Source: Chryseobacterium sp. G0162 (GTDB lineage: Bacteria; Bacteroidota; Bacteroidia; Flavobacteriales; Weeksellaceae). From it: a stretch of 64,000 nt of DNA. The notes beneath the pieces were generated by a model. That model saw only the letters and a list, made by a program, of their open reading frames with translations, did not search any database and was not told the DNA's origin. Position 1 is the stretch's first letter, and the number at the start of each line of letters is the position of its first letter. Location: NCBI RefSeq assembly GCF_003815715.1, contig NZ_CP033922.1, positions 2,820,001 to 2,884,000 on the forward strand, given 5' to 3'. Shown in pieces: positions 49,301 through 58,788 of the stretch. The position numbers and the translations under genes were made by a program.

Positions 49301-51067
49301 ACAATAGTAAAATCTACTGGTGAATCTACTCTTGAAATTCCAATCAGTAAAGCTTTTTCAGCTCAGAGTCAATTGCTGAATAATCCTGATATTTTAAATG
49401 CATCAAGCTTTGATAATTTAAAAACAAATGTTCTATGGACAACGGATACAGGTCTCATTAAGCAGGTTTCCGTAGATCAGCCGGGTTCTATATCTGCAAT
49501 CAGCAGCTCAAAGATAAAAGTAATCATTAATCCAAACAAAAGCGGGAATGCTGTCGTTACTCTACACAACGGAAGTATCACCAACCCGGTATATTGGAGC
49601 TGGCATATCTGGGTGACCAATACAGCTATTACATCTAATCGCTATATAACAGATCAGCCGGATGCTAACGCCGTGAACTATATAAACTTTGCCAAAAGAA
49701 GTGAAGTTCTGGATACTGAAATCATGGATAGAAATTTAGGGGCGGTAGAAGTATTTCCGACCATTAATGGAGATAACTTAAACCCTGAGACAGCATTGCC
49801 AGGCTCTCCGGAACAAATTATGTTATCTGGCGGACTTCATTATCAATGGGGAAGAAAAGACCCTATTCCAACCTATAGAACGGCATCAGATATTGATTAT
49901 GGTCAATATCGTTATAAAACAGATGCTGTAAAATACTGGACAGGAACTACTGCTGCAAACGGGACCATTACTTATGCCCCTTTAATTGAATCAAATTATA
50001 ATACCAATTATATTAGACCCTATGCTACTTATAGTAATTCTGCCAATGCGAATGTTGTAGCTACAGATAAACCTTCTGAAAAAATAGCAAAAGTACTATC
50101 ATACTCAGTGAAAAATCCATTGGCCTTTATGGTACCAAGTACATTAGATGCTACCGGAAAAGGTTCAGACTGGCTGGCTTCAGAGCCTAATTTAGCTGCC
50201 GACCGTTGGGGAAGAGGTGATAAAAAATCTCCTTTTGATCCTTGTCCGGAAGGATGGAGAATCCCGGATTTAACAACCGTTTCGGTAATTGCTGTCCCTT
50301 CAAATCCTGTAGCACAGGAAGATTTTGGTCTTAGCCCTTGGTATAGAAAAGGATATAGAGCTGCAAGTTCATATAGAATCATTACAGACAATTTTGGAAT
50401 TCAGGTGAGAGTTGGAAAGAGAAGAATTGCAGGGTTTATGTTCCCAAATAATGATTACACGATTGGTAACTATGCTATATTTACAGGAATGAGAGGATAC
50501 AGAAGTGTTACCACAAATACAACACCTAATTTTGCTTCTTCTGAAGGAGATAGCAATGGAAGTCTGTACACCGGTTTCTGGACATCAGGCTTAAGTTCCA
50601 ATTTCAATGGCAGACCCATTAACCTGCTTCTCAAAAAGTATGACAGTGGAGTGCCTCAAAATTTTATTCAGGCATTTCATGATAATAATGACCCTTATTT
50701 CGGAGCAAGCTGCCGTTGTGTAAAAGTAAAAACTGATGGAACAAATGAAGCCGGACCAATACCAAGATTGCAGGTAACTACAGTTTCTACGGCCAGAGCC
50801 ACAAACATTTTGGCAAAAAAAGCTGTTGAAGAACAGATCGTTCAGAATAAACTTGAAGTATTCCCTAATCCGGTAAAGAGTATATTATACATTAAGGGAA
50901 ATGATAAAGTCAAAGAATATCATTACCAAGTTTATAATATGTCTGGACAATTGGTGAAATCAGGAAAATTTGAAAATGAAAAAACAGACCTTTCTGTTTT
51001 AACCACAGGAATTTATCTTATAAGGATTAATAATTCTGAAAATGTAGTGAAGATCATTAAGGAATAA
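46355..51067 (+). CDS. Giant FISUMP-like surface protein with T9SS sorting domain
   Basis: A 1,570-residue secreted protein. Signal peptide to about residue 22. Residues 25-460 are a unique N-terminal region of unknown fold. From residue 468 (DWTKAPNSY) two tandem modules of about 500 residues follow. Each has a beta sandwich ending WSWHIWVTD or WSWHIWVTN and then a FISUMP-like domain with MDRNLGA, YQWGRKDPIP, YDPCPNGWRVPS or FDPCPEGWRIPD, and CRCIKD/CRCVKV. Residues 1500-1570 form a type IX sorting domain (LEVFPNPV ... VVKIIKE). It is probably displayed on the cell surface or released. FISUMP domains are common in Bacteroidetes and Fibrobacter surface proteins, but their ligands are not known to me. 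Confidence 0.85.
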   Translation: MKAKFISKILATAFCVVSTHAFSREFSPPETYEKPDVLRFNGLVAPFTYDLDPLIMINQNVNQKGLVVMSGKLTKPFTSDHIKLSVKYKDAQDNWVTGWCKTLYSYNQYNEILTVRFELPASAQSSYHVKVELSSDTNLSNFNSVVWDKSISHYKLNDYVAANCDLDENEYTMLLTPKKEGSLLTNSSGKVIGVKDRVTSAYSWNKLSNVLMDNKKDDVVFAPTQPSDLITDANGSKSVKLVNTGAVSDTLGATSEFIYNEAAGHPIPYLYSYDDPVYMFAGKFSANGFFVKFSQWPGEPNGPGYFNWKNPNFIESRYFNMYNKTWKSLSEFIPDQEPVVIVSSLTTGLRIYKSDGTYIDLTPSSTSNYGAPYFGYTNNVARRGPGSENLIISNTSEMTLYGVGALRNDVNTLYQPKRSMQDVEKEVFKFIKYTGVFGSTTAYDDTSECSQGCFTVNADAVSDYSVADWTKAPNSYIFTGKDKTGNAVDGLYIPIKKAFAMWQKDKYIGGSNIPAGTLTADVLWEDAHGLIKSGTNYSLEMMGSGEDAKIKVPVNKAKKGNAVIALKVGGEVYWSWHIWVTDDPTNGSTYKSFAGLKRQKKDGTVELIPDSDWGWMDRNLGAMSNSLTSGNWNKNGGLLYQWGRKDPIPPLTAKGNDSYEVSGSIGRVRHRNAQYTTNSVKIDALRKFVPLANANVRNNLSLAVKNPLSLIYVGNNSADIAYYDSGKTLMLNWFGKSPDFGSNRLSELNLWSDNSEGKYRDNYLEDNDAQPYKNKSSYDPCPNGWRVPSVLVANAGSKTYIDDIRIDFSPLGVKTNMGKNTFEANTYQIIKPTDAGAPNFMKGFKLYTNVGYDLSNVGGFNMGKFPGTGQLLINRHEGQYTDQHHTALWTATMTRHFDASPSIVARALFMVPDKEQPDIPDSNYPNINGRYFYQPLSMGETSGANGCRCIKDPLYVVNDYDFPTDFFAEGQYMEGLDNPNTYTIVKSTGESTLEIPISKAFSAQSQLLNNPDILNASSFDNLKTNVLWTTDTGLIKQVSVDQPGSISAISSSKIKVIINPNKSGNAVVTLHNGSITNPVYWSWHIWVTNTAITSNRYITDQPDANAVNYINFAKRSEVLDTEIMDRNLGAVEVFPTINGDNLNPETALPGSPEQIMLSGGLHYQWGRKDPIPTYRTASDIDYGQYRYKTDAVKYWTGTTAANGTITYAPLIESNYNTNYIRPYATYSNSANANVVATDKPSEKIAKVLSYSVKNPLAFMVPSTLDATGKGSDWLASEPNLAADRWGRGDKKSPFDPCPEGWRIPDLTTVSVIAVPSNPVAQEDFGLSPWYRKGYRAASSYRIITDNFGIQVRVGKRRIAGFMFPNNDYTIGNYAIFTGMRGYRSVTTNTTPNFASSEGDSNGSLYTGFWTSGLSSNFNGRPINLLLKKYDSGVPQNFIQAFHDNNDPYFGASCRCVKVKTDGTNEAGPIPRLQVTTVSTARATNILAKKAVEEQIVQNKLEVFPNPVKSILYIKGNDKVKEYHYQVYNMSGQLVKSGKFENEKTDLSVLTTGIYLIRINNSENVVKIIKE

Positions 51068-51089
51068 ATAATCTGTTCCATAAGACTGT

Positions 51090-51118
51090 AACCGGGAGAT
51101 TTTTCTTCCGGTTTTTTT
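51090..51118 (+). terminator. Rho-independent terminator after first FISUMP-like gene
   Basis: AACCGG and CCGGTT form the stem around a 12-base loop, followed by seven T residues. Confidence 0.82.
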
Positions 51119-51366
51119 ATGCCCTTATTACATCCCGAATCCAGAGTGTTGGATAACTTTTCTATTGATTATTAAAATGTTAAGAGTATTACTTTTGTTC
51201 TTTTTGGTGTATTTTTTGATTCTTGTTGTTTAATTGTTATTAATAAAATGATTATGTTGAATTATTTGTTTAATAATTAATTTAATTGATTGTAATTGGC
51301 GTATTATGTGGCTTTTTTATATCAAAAGTATAGGGGTGTACTTGTGTTTATATAAAAATCATTGAC
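51119..51366. other. AT-rich spacer between the two FISUMP-like genes
   Basis: About 250 bases that are strongly AT-rich. TACTTGTG near 51340 is one base off the -7 consensus and could be the promoter of the second gene. No coding frame or repeat is seen. Confidence 0.4.
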
Positions 51367-54300
51367 ATGAAAAAATCAGTATTAAAAAAATGGAGGGCAA
51401 TCATTTGCCTGGTATTGGTATGTATCTGTTTTATCAGGGGTATGACGATGGAAAAGCAAGCGGTTTCAATAGAAAAGCTTACAAAAACAGATCAGGATAC
51501 AATAATTAAACCTTCAGCTGAAAAAAGGATTCAAACTAAGGTCAGGAATTCAAATCCCGATAAAAAAATTATTAATGACGAAAGAGACTGGACGAAAGCT
51601 CCCAATAGCTATCTCTTTGATCCCGCTCAAAATAACGAAGGTTTATATATTCCTGTAAAAAAGGCGTACGCGATGTGGCAACAGGATAAAATTCTTGGAG
51701 CCTCGGGAATCCCTGCAGGACAAGCTACGGCAGATGTTCTTTGGGAAGATAATCCGGGATTGATAAAATCGGGAACAGACTATCTTTTGGAAATACTAGG
51801 CTCCGGAGATAATGCTAAAATAAAAGTTCCCATTAATAAATCCAAAGAAGGAAATGCAGTAGTTACCTTAAAGATCAATGGAGAAGTTTTTTGGTCATGG
51901 CATATTTGGGTTACGGATACTCCTGAAAATGGATCTACTTATAAGAGTTTTACGGGAGTCTCAAGACAAAGAAACAACGGAACTGTAGAATTGATTCCCG
52001 ACTCAGAATGGAGGTGGATGGATCGAAATTTGGGTGCAATCGGAAGTTCGATTACTGCAACGGAATGGACTAAAAATGGAGGATTGTTATATCAATGGGG
52101 GAGAAAAGATCCCATTCCTCCTTTGGCTTTAAAAGGAGACGATTTTTATGAGGTTTCAGGATCAATAGGGCGGGTACGTCACAGAGGGGCTAAAAATTTT
52201 ACCGGAGCCGTAAAAATTGATGATCTTAGAAAGTTTGTTCTGCTTTCCAATGCTGAGGTAAGCAATAATGTAAAGCTTTCCATTAAGAATCCGATAAGCC
52301 TTATTTACGTTAATAAAGATGATAATTCAGGACCGGCTTACTATAATAACAATACTGCCTTAATGGTGAACTGGTTTGGGAAATCTGCTTCAATTCCGGA
52401 TGCACAGCTTTCAGAATTAAATTTATGGTCAGACAACGCTCAGGGAAAGGTGAGTGCAAACTATAACGATGACAGCAGTGCAAAACCTTATCAGGATAAA
52501 TCTTCCTATGATCCATGTCCGAATGGATGGCGAATTCCTTCTATGTTGGTTGCTAATTTAGCTTCTCAAACCTATATAGATGACGTGAGAATAGACTTTT
52601 CACCATTTGGAGTAAGAACAAATATGGGGAAAAATACTTTTGAAGCCAATAAATATCAGGTGATAAAACCAACGGATGCAAACACTCCAAACTATATGAA
52701 AGGCTTTAAATTATACGCTAATACGGGCTTTGATTTATCCAATGTGAATGGCTTTAATATGGGGCTTTTTCCTGGAACGGGCCAATTAGCGCTCACTGTT
52801 CATCAAGGGCAATATACAGATCAGCACCATACCGGTTTGTGGACCGCAACTATGGCTAAACATTTTGATAATACTCCTGTTGTGGGAGCCCGGGCGCTGT
52901 TTATGGTTCCGGATAAAGGTCAACCCGATGTTCCGGATGCTGCTTTTCCGAATGTGAAAGGAAGGTATTGGTATATGCCGCTGGCAGCAGGTGAAACTTC
53001 GGGAGCAAATGCATGCAGATGTATAAAAGATCCACTGTATGTTGTGGATAGTTACGATTTTCCAACAGAATATTTGCCTGCTGTTGTTGAATTTAAAGAA
53101 GGAATTAACAATCCAAATACCTATCAGCTTGTAAAGAATACAACGCCAACTCTCCTTGAAATACCTGTGAGTAAAGCATTTTCTGTTCAAAGTGAAATTT
53201 TGAATAATAAAGATATTCTTTCCTTATCAAGTTTCAATAATTTAAAAGCAAACGTTCTTTGGAGTACGAATACGGCTTTGGTCAGTAAAGTAACAATCCC
53301 AGGAGGTTCACCAAGCTCATTGGACGGGATTCCAAACACTAAAATTCTAGTTACGATTAATCCTAATCAAAGCGGAAATGCGGTGATTACGTTGCATAAC
53401 GGAAGTATTACAAGTCCTGTATATTGGAGTTGGCATATTTGGGTAACAGATACTCCCATTGCTTCTAATGCCTATACTACAGAACTACCTAATACAGCTG
53501 TAACTAATTATGTAAATTACGTGGATAAAGGTTCATCCCCGTTGCAGACAGAATTTATGGATAGAAATTTAGGAGCTACCGATGCTTTTCCCGTAGTTGC
53601 TAATCCATTAACGCCTACTGCAGTTGAACTTTCAAAAATCCGGGCTTCAACTGGAATGCATTATCAATGGGGAAGAAAAGACCCTATTCCTACTTTTCAA
53701 TATGCAGACAACAGAGCTTCATTTAATATATTTTTGGGAACAGCAGGGGCAGATGGAACAGTAGCTTATACTTCTTTAACAGGAGCAGCCTATAATAATT
53801 TGGGCGGAAGCTATATCGTACCATTCAATACTTATACAAATGCTGCCAATGCAAACGTATTGCCTAAAGATAAAATAGCAGATAAGATTTCAAAAGTTTT
53901 AACCTATTCAGTTAGAAATCCTTTAGTTTATATGATACCAAGCACTTTCGCTGCTTATAACAGTGCAACCCCAAACTTTACCAATGGAACAGATTGGTTG
54001 GCAGATGAACCTAATTTAGCGCCAGACCGATGGGGAAGAGGAACAAAGAAATCACCTTTTGATCCATGTCCGGAAGGATGGCGTATCCCGGATCTTACCG
54101 GAACTTCTATTACAACGAATCAGGATTTTGGGATTTCACCCTGGTATAAAAAAGATAAGAATGTAGCAACAGCATTGAGTGTGCTTAACGATTATTTAGG
54201 GACAAGGGTCAGAAACCCAAGTACCACTTCTACCATCGGATATGCTTTTAATGACCAGTCATACAGCGTGGGAAGTTATCCGAATTCAGGATCCAGAGGC

Positions 54301-54636
54301 TTCCGAAGTGTCATTGGCAATCAAAGTGCAGCAGGAAGTTTCAATGTGATTAATTTTCAATATCCGGGAATCTGGACGGGAGCTTTGTTGTCAAATTATA
54401 TAGGAAGATCGATCAATATTCTTTGGGATGCTGCTTCTACAGCGAATCGTATGTTAGCTTTCCATGATAACAATGATCCGTATTTTGGGATGAATTGCAG
54501 ATGTGTAAAAATGAAATTTGATGCCAGTGGGAACGAATTGGGACCCATTCCTAAAGATCAGGTGACGACTTTACCTGCATCAAAGAACGAGATCCCCAAA
54601 GAACTAATTACTTTCAATGAAGAACCGTTGAGGTAA
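51367..54636 (+). CDS. Second FISUMP-like protein, paralogue without T9SS domain
   Basis: A 1,089-residue paralogue of the preceding protein. An N-terminal hydrophobic segment (about residues 9-26, after KKSVLKKW) is a likely signal or anchor; there is no clear cleavage site, so membrane anchoring is possible. The unique region of the first protein is missing; the shared part starts at residue 74 with DWTKAPNSYLF and contains both modules with WSWHIWVTD, WMDRNLGA, LYQWGRKDPIPP, YDPCPNGWRIPS, FDPCPEGWRIPD and CRCVKM. It stops soon after the second FISUMP domain at NEEPLR, without a sorting domain. No remnant of one is visible before the terminator at 54672, so this is not a recent frameshift. 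Confidence 0.83.
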   Translation: MKKSVLKKWRAIICLVLVCICFIRGMTMEKQAVSIEKLTKTDQDTIIKPSAEKRIQTKVRNSNPDKKIINDERDWTKAPNSYLFDPAQNNEGLYIPVKKAYAMWQQDKILGASGIPAGQATADVLWEDNPGLIKSGTDYLLEILGSGDNAKIKVPINKSKEGNAVVTLKINGEVFWSWHIWVTDTPENGSTYKSFTGVSRQRNNGTVELIPDSEWRWMDRNLGAIGSSITATEWTKNGGLLYQWGRKDPIPPLALKGDDFYEVSGSIGRVRHRGAKNFTGAVKIDDLRKFVLLSNAEVSNNVKLSIKNPISLIYVNKDDNSGPAYYNNNTALMVNWFGKSASIPDAQLSELNLWSDNAQGKVSANYNDDSSAKPYQDKSSYDPCPNGWRIPSMLVANLASQTYIDDVRIDFSPFGVRTNMGKNTFEANKYQVIKPTDANTPNYMKGFKLYANTGFDLSNVNGFNMGLFPGTGQLALTVHQGQYTDQHHTGLWTATMAKHFDNTPVVGARALFMVPDKGQPDVPDAAFPNVKGRYWYMPLAAGETSGANACRCIKDPLYVVDSYDFPTEYLPAVVEFKEGINNPNTYQLVKNTTPTLLEIPVSKAFSVQSEILNNKDILSLSSFNNLKANVLWSTNTALVSKVTIPGGSPSSLDGIPNTKILVTINPNQSGNAVITLHNGSITSPVYWSWHIWVTDTPIASNAYTTELPNTAVTNYVNYVDKGSSPLQTEFMDRNLGATDAFPVVANPLTPTAVELSKIRASTGMHYQWGRKDPIPTFQYADNRASFNIFLGTAGADGTVAYTSLTGAAYNNLGGSYIVPFNTYTNAANANVLPKDKIADKISKVLTYSVRNPLVYMIPSTFAAYNSATPNFTNGTDWLADEPNLAPDRWGRGTKKSPFDPCPEGWRIPDLTGTSITTNQDFGISPWYKKDKNVATALSVLNDYLGTRVRNPSTTSTIGYAFNDQSYSVGSYPNSGSRGFRSVIGNQSAAGSFNVINFQYPGIWTGALLSNYIGRSINILWDAASTANRMLAFHDNNDPYFGMNCRCVKMKFDASGNELGPIPKDQVTTLPASKNEIPKELITFNEEPLR

Positions 54637-54671
54637 AAAATAAAATTTATGGAAGAAACCCTAAAAAACAT

Positions 54672-54700
54672 GCCGGTTCACTATAGGGCCGGCTTTATTG
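54672..54700 (+). terminator. Likely terminator after second FISUMP-like gene
   Basis: GCCGG (54672-54676) and CCGGC (54689-54693) form a short stem followed by TTTATTGTTT. The T run is interrupted, so termination may be partial. Confidence 0.55.
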
Positions 54701-54874
54701 TTTGCTTATATGTGGCAAAAACGAAATTTCTTTTCAGGGGACTTGGGAATCTTGTTAAAAAAAAGAAATATATGTCTGTAGATAACTGTAAATTCATAAT
54801 TTTAGCACTTGTAAAATTGTGAAAAATTAGACCGTTTCTTACTCTTATTGTTTCGCAGGTTTTAAAAATACACT

Positions 54875-56023
54875 ATGAGGTTAGAAAAGTTTGTACAACA
54901 TTTTAATAGTAAGATCTTTATTTATTTTCTTATTGCCATTACGGCAATTTATACCCTAGCATTTACCCTTGTATTTAATCTTAAAGACGACGGATATATT
55001 CTGGCAGACTGGCTCATAAATTATGAAGACGGTGGGTTTAAAAGAAGAGGTTTATCCGGGAGTTTCTTTTTTATTCTACAGGATATAACAGGGCTTAGTC
55101 TTAATTATATTGTTTACTTTTTTCAATTTATTATTATTTCGCTGTTCTTTTGGTGTTATACAAAACTCATTAGGTATAAAATAACAGATCTGTTGTATCT
55201 CTCACTTTTATTGTCGTCCATTGGTTTTGTAGGTCTGCTGAATACTGTAACCTATGTAGGAAAGAAAGAATTTATTGTATTTCTTTTGTTTACTTACTTT
55301 GTATACCTTTTAGATAATGATAAGCTTTCAAAATATAAAGAATATCTCTTCTGTATACTGCTTTTTATAAGTACACTTTTGCATGAGGTTACCCTATTTT
55401 ATGTCCCTTATTTTGCAATCGCGCTCTATGTGAAAAATGGAAAGCTGGAAATTAAAAGATATATCAAGTTCTTTATGGCGGTAATTATTCCTGCTGCAGC
55501 CATTATTGTATTTGGAAAAAATGTAAATGAAGGAATGTCGCTGGAAATACTGAACAGAAGAGGGGTGTATCCAACTTATGGAATCTTTTATTGGGATATT
55601 GATGAAAGACAATATATTAAAGAACATCTTAATGAATATCTGCTTTACTTTATCAGTTTAGGGATAAGTGTATTTCATATCGGCTATTATTTAAAATATC
55701 TAAAGGGCCGAAAGATTTTATATATTTTATTAATCGGAGCCTTTATCTTTTCATTTCCACTATTTTATCTGGCTATAGACTGGGGTAGATGGATGTACAT
55801 TCACATGATGCTGATCATTATCCTTTTTGCCATGATGCTGAAAAAAGGGACCTCTATATATGCTTATGAAGCCGTAATTATTGACCGGAAATTTTATATA
55901 ACAATAGCTATAATACTGTTATCCTTACTATATAGAGTAGAAATGTCCGGGATGGGCTTCACGTTCGAAGGAGTATTTTACAGACTGTTTGTTGCCCCTC
56001 TGGAATTATTAAATAAAATGTGA
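54875..56023 (+). CDS. Polytopic membrane protein, possibly glycan-related
   Basis: A 382-residue inner-membrane protein with about ten spans. After the first span comes LKDDGYILADWLINYEDGGFKRRGLSG, an acidic periplasmic loop of the kind seen in GT-C glycosyltransferases (paired aspartates after span 1), though the match is only suggestive. ISTLLHEVTLFYVPYF near residue 170 parallels the TLARETSCLNISFF segment of the 42867 protein. No family name can be assigned. The gene is single, ending 28 bases before the topA promoter element. Confidence 0.7.
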   Translation: MRLEKFVQHFNSKIFIYFLIAITAIYTLAFTLVFNLKDDGYILADWLINYEDGGFKRRGLSGSFFFILQDITGLSLNYIVYFFQFIIISLFFWCYTKLIRYKITDLLYLSLLLSSIGFVGLLNTVTYVGKKEFIVFLLFTYFVYLLDNDKLSKYKEYLFCILLFISTLLHEVTLFYVPYFAIALYVKNGKLEIKRYIKFFMAVIIPAAAIIVFGKNVNEGMSLEILNRRGVYPTYGIFYWDIDERQYIKEHLNEYLLYFISLGISVFHIGYYLKYLKGRKILYILLIGAFIFSFPLFYLAIDWGRWMYIHMMLIIILFAMMLKKGTSIYAYEAVIIDRKFYITIAIILLSLLYRVEMSGMGFTFEGVFYRLFVAPLELLNKM

Positions 56024-56051
56024 TTTCAAAAAGTATATAATAAAAAAGCTT

Positions 56052-56059
56052 TACTTTTG
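56052..56059 (+). promoter_or_regulatory. Predicted -7 element for topA
   Basis: TACTTTTG matches TAnnTTTG and lies 19 bases before the ATG at 56078. It overlaps the upstream TTG at 56057 that could otherwise be read as a start, which supports the later start codon. Confidence 0.5.
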
Positions 56060-56077
56060 CAAAAAATTTTTTTTAGA

Positions 56078-58639
56078 ATGTCAAAAAATTTAGTAATCGT
56101 AGAGTCCCCGGCAAAGGCAAAAACTATTCAGAAATATTTAGGTAAGGATTTTGAAGTGAAATCCAGTTTCGGTCATATCCGGGACTTACCTAAAAAAGGA
56201 ATGGGAATAGATCTTGCCACCTTTAGTCCTGATTACGAAGTTTCAGCAGACAAGAAGAAATTGGTAACAGAATTAAAGGCCGCAGTAAAGAAAGCAGAAA
56301 TGGTTTGGCTGGCTTCCGATGAGGACCGCGAAGGAGAAGCTATTGCATGGCACTTAGCAGATGAATTGAAACTGAAGCCCGAAAACAGAAAAAGAATTGT
56401 TTTCCACGAGATTACTAAAAATGCCATTCTAAAAGCAATTGAAAATCCAAGGGATATTGATCAGAACTTAGTGAATGCCCAGCAGGCAAGAAGAGTGCTG
56501 GACAGAATTGTAGGTTTTGAAATGTCTCCGGTTTTATGGAAGAAAGTAAAACCAGGACTATCAGCAGGAAGAGTGCAGTCGGTAGCCGTAAGATTAATTG
56601 TTGAAAGAGAAAAAGAAATCCGTGAATTTGTACCCAAAGCAAGTTTTAAACTTGACGGAATTTTCTTAAACAATACAGAGCAGGAAATTGCTGCCAAACT
56701 GAAAAGAGACTTCGAAAAAGAAGCTGAGGCTGAAAAATTTCTGGAACAGGCTAAAACTACAGAATTTAAAGTTCTGAATGTTGAAACAAAACCGGGAACA
56801 CGTTCTGCATCCGCTCCTTTTACCACTTCCACACTACAGCAGGAAGCTTCATCCAGATTGGGGTACAATGTGACCAATACAATGCGTCTGGCTCAGAGAT
56901 TATACGAAGAAGGATTCATTACCTATATGAGAACAGACTCCGTAAACCTTTCCCAGGAAGCAATTGAAGGGGCTAAGAAACAAATTATCTCAGAATACGG
57001 AGCTGAATATTCTTCTCCAAGAAACTATACTACAAAATCAGCTTCTGCACAGGAAGCCCACGAAGCCATTCGTCCTACGGATTTCGGAGTGAAAAGCATT
57101 GGAGACGCACAGTTGAATAAACTGTACCAATTGATCTACAGAAGAACACTAGCTTCTCAGATGTCGAATGCTAAAATTGAAAAAACGGTCATCGAAATCG
57201 GAAATACTTCATTGCCACACCATTTTGAAGCACAGGGAGAAGTCATTATTTTTGATGGTTTCCTGAAAGCTTACGGGATTGTAAAAACTGAAGAAGATGA
57301 TGAGGAAAACAATGAAAAACTATTACCAAAAGTAAAAGTTGGTGAAGTGCTAAGCTACAAATCCATTACGGCAACAGAAAAATTCACAAGACCAAGTGCA
57401 AGATATACGGAAGCCGGATTAGTCAGAAAGCTTGAAGAATTAGGGATTGGTAGACCCTCTACTTATGCTCCAACGATTCAGACGATTCAGAACAGAGAAT
57501 ATGTAGATAAAAGAGAAATAGAACCGAATACCCGTGAAGTCATCAAAATGTCTTTAGTAAAAGACACAATCAAGAAAGTAGTTCTGGATGAAAAATTTGG
57601 TGGCGATAAAAATAAATTCATTCCTACAGATATAGGAGAAGTTGTAAATGACTTCTTGACAGATAACTTTAAAGAAATCCTGGATTATGGTTTCACGGCA
57701 AGAGTAGAAGAAAGTTTCGACGAAATTGCAAGCGGAGATCAAAAATGGAAGGAAATGATGACGAATTTCTACTCAAAATTCCACCCGAGAATTGAAGATG
57801 TAGAAGAAAATGCAGACCGTGCAACAGGAGACAGGCTTTTAGGAGTTGATCCGAAGACCGGTAAAAATGTTCATGCCAGAATCGGAAGATTTGGTGCGAT
57901 GATCCAGATTGGAGAAACAGATGATGAAGAAAAGCCAATCTTTGCATCATTAATGTCCGGACAAAATATTGCAACCATTACCTTTGAAGAGGCATTGGAA
58001 CTATTTAAATTGCCTTTTGAATTGAATGAGTTTGAAGGAAATGCAGTTTCTGTGGGTGTAGGAAGATTCGGACCTTATGTGAAATGGGGAGAAACGTTTA
58101 TCAGTATTCCAAAAGGTGAAGATCCGCTTTCCATAGATCAAAACCGTGCAGAGGAGATCATCAATGAGAAGAAAAAAGCAGATGCTCCGATTGCCACTTA
58201 TAAAGGAGAGCCTGTAACCAAGGGATCAGGAAGATTCGGACCATTTATCAAGTACAAAGACATTTTTATCAATGTACCGAAGAAATACAATTTCGATAAT
58301 CTTTCTCAGGGTGATATCAATGAGCTGATTGATGCTAAACTGGAAAAAGAGGCTAACCGATACATCCAGCAATGGGAAAAAGAAAAAATTTCCCTTGAAA
58401 ATGGAAGATGGGGACCTTTCATTAAGTTTGGTAAAGCCATGTTCAAAATTCCGAAGAAAAGTGATGATACCAAATATGACGCAGAAGAATTGAAAGAAAT
58501 TTCTCTGGATGAAGTTAAAAAATGGATCACCGATCAGGATAAAAATGCTTTTGCAGAAAAGAAAAAACCTGCAGCAAAAAAGGCAACAACTGCTAAGAAA
58601 ACTACAGCTGCTAAAAAACCTGCTGCTAAGAAGAAATAA
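56078..58639 (+). CDS. topA: DNA topoisomerase I (type IA)
   Basis: Relaxes negative supercoils by a single-strand break. The protein starts MSKNLVIVESPAKAKTIQKYLG, the Toprim beginning, and has the acidic DxDxE-type motif in ASDEDREGEAIAWH. The active-site tyrosine is Y283 in FITYMRTDS. The length is 853 residues from ATG 56078; the TTG at 56057 is rejected because it lies inside the promoter. Instead of zinc fingers the C-terminus has several repeats of the type GRFGPFIKY (about 600-800) and a lysine/alanine-rich tail (about 830-853), as usual in Bacteroidetes. It ends in a clear terminator. Confidence 0.96.
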   Translation: MSKNLVIVESPAKAKTIQKYLGKDFEVKSSFGHIRDLPKKGMGIDLATFSPDYEVSADKKKLVTELKAAVKKAEMVWLASDEDREGEAIAWHLADELKLKPENRKRIVFHEITKNAILKAIENPRDIDQNLVNAQQARRVLDRIVGFEMSPVLWKKVKPGLSAGRVQSVAVRLIVEREKEIREFVPKASFKLDGIFLNNTEQEIAAKLKRDFEKEAEAEKFLEQAKTTEFKVLNVETKPGTRSASAPFTTSTLQQEASSRLGYNVTNTMRLAQRLYEEGFITYMRTDSVNLSQEAIEGAKKQIISEYGAEYSSPRNYTTKSASAQEAHEAIRPTDFGVKSIGDAQLNKLYQLIYRRTLASQMSNAKIEKTVIEIGNTSLPHHFEAQGEVIIFDGFLKAYGIVKTEEDDEENNEKLLPKVKVGEVLSYKSITATEKFTRPSARYTEAGLVRKLEELGIGRPSTYAPTIQTIQNREYVDKREIEPNTREVIKMSLVKDTIKKVVLDEKFGGDKNKFIPTDIGEVVNDFLTDNFKEILDYGFTARVEESFDEIASGDQKWKEMMTNFYSKFHPRIEDVEENADRATGDRLLGVDPKTGKNVHARIGRFGAMIQIGETDDEEKPIFASLMSGQNIATITFEEALELFKLPFELNEFEGNAVSVGVGRFGPYVKWGETFISIPKGEDPLSIDQNRAEEIINEKKKADAPIATYKGEPVTKGSGRFGPFIKYKDIFINVPKKYNFDNLSQGDINELIDAKLEKEANRYIQQWEKEKISLENGRWGPFIKFGKAMFKIPKKSDDTKYDAEELKEISLDEVKKWITDQDKNAFAEKKKPAAKKATTAKKTTAAKKPAAKKK

Positions 58640-58656
58640 TATTAATTATATAATAC

Positions 58657-58691
58657 AAAGCCGTTAACAAATAGTGTTAGCGGCTTTTTTT
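58657..58691 (+). terminator. Rho-independent terminator after topA
   Basis: AAAGCCGTTAAC and GTTAGCGGCTTT form a long stem with one mismatch around AAATAGT, followed by T residues. Confidence 0.85.
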
Positions 58692-58788
58692 GCGAATAAA
58701 AGTCCCCACAGGATTTTCAGTTGCTGCGTTTTTTTGTATGTTTGTTAGATCAAGAAATTATTAAACGATTATATTTTTAGGTTAAAAT

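Noticed and set aside
50029..50391. A 120-codon frame antisense to the first FISUMP-like gene
   Set aside because: Shadow of a well-supported coding region, with no promoter or start context.
56057..56077. TTG start for topA
   Set aside because: It lies within the TACTTTTG promoter element, and the conserved protein begins at the ATG at 56078.
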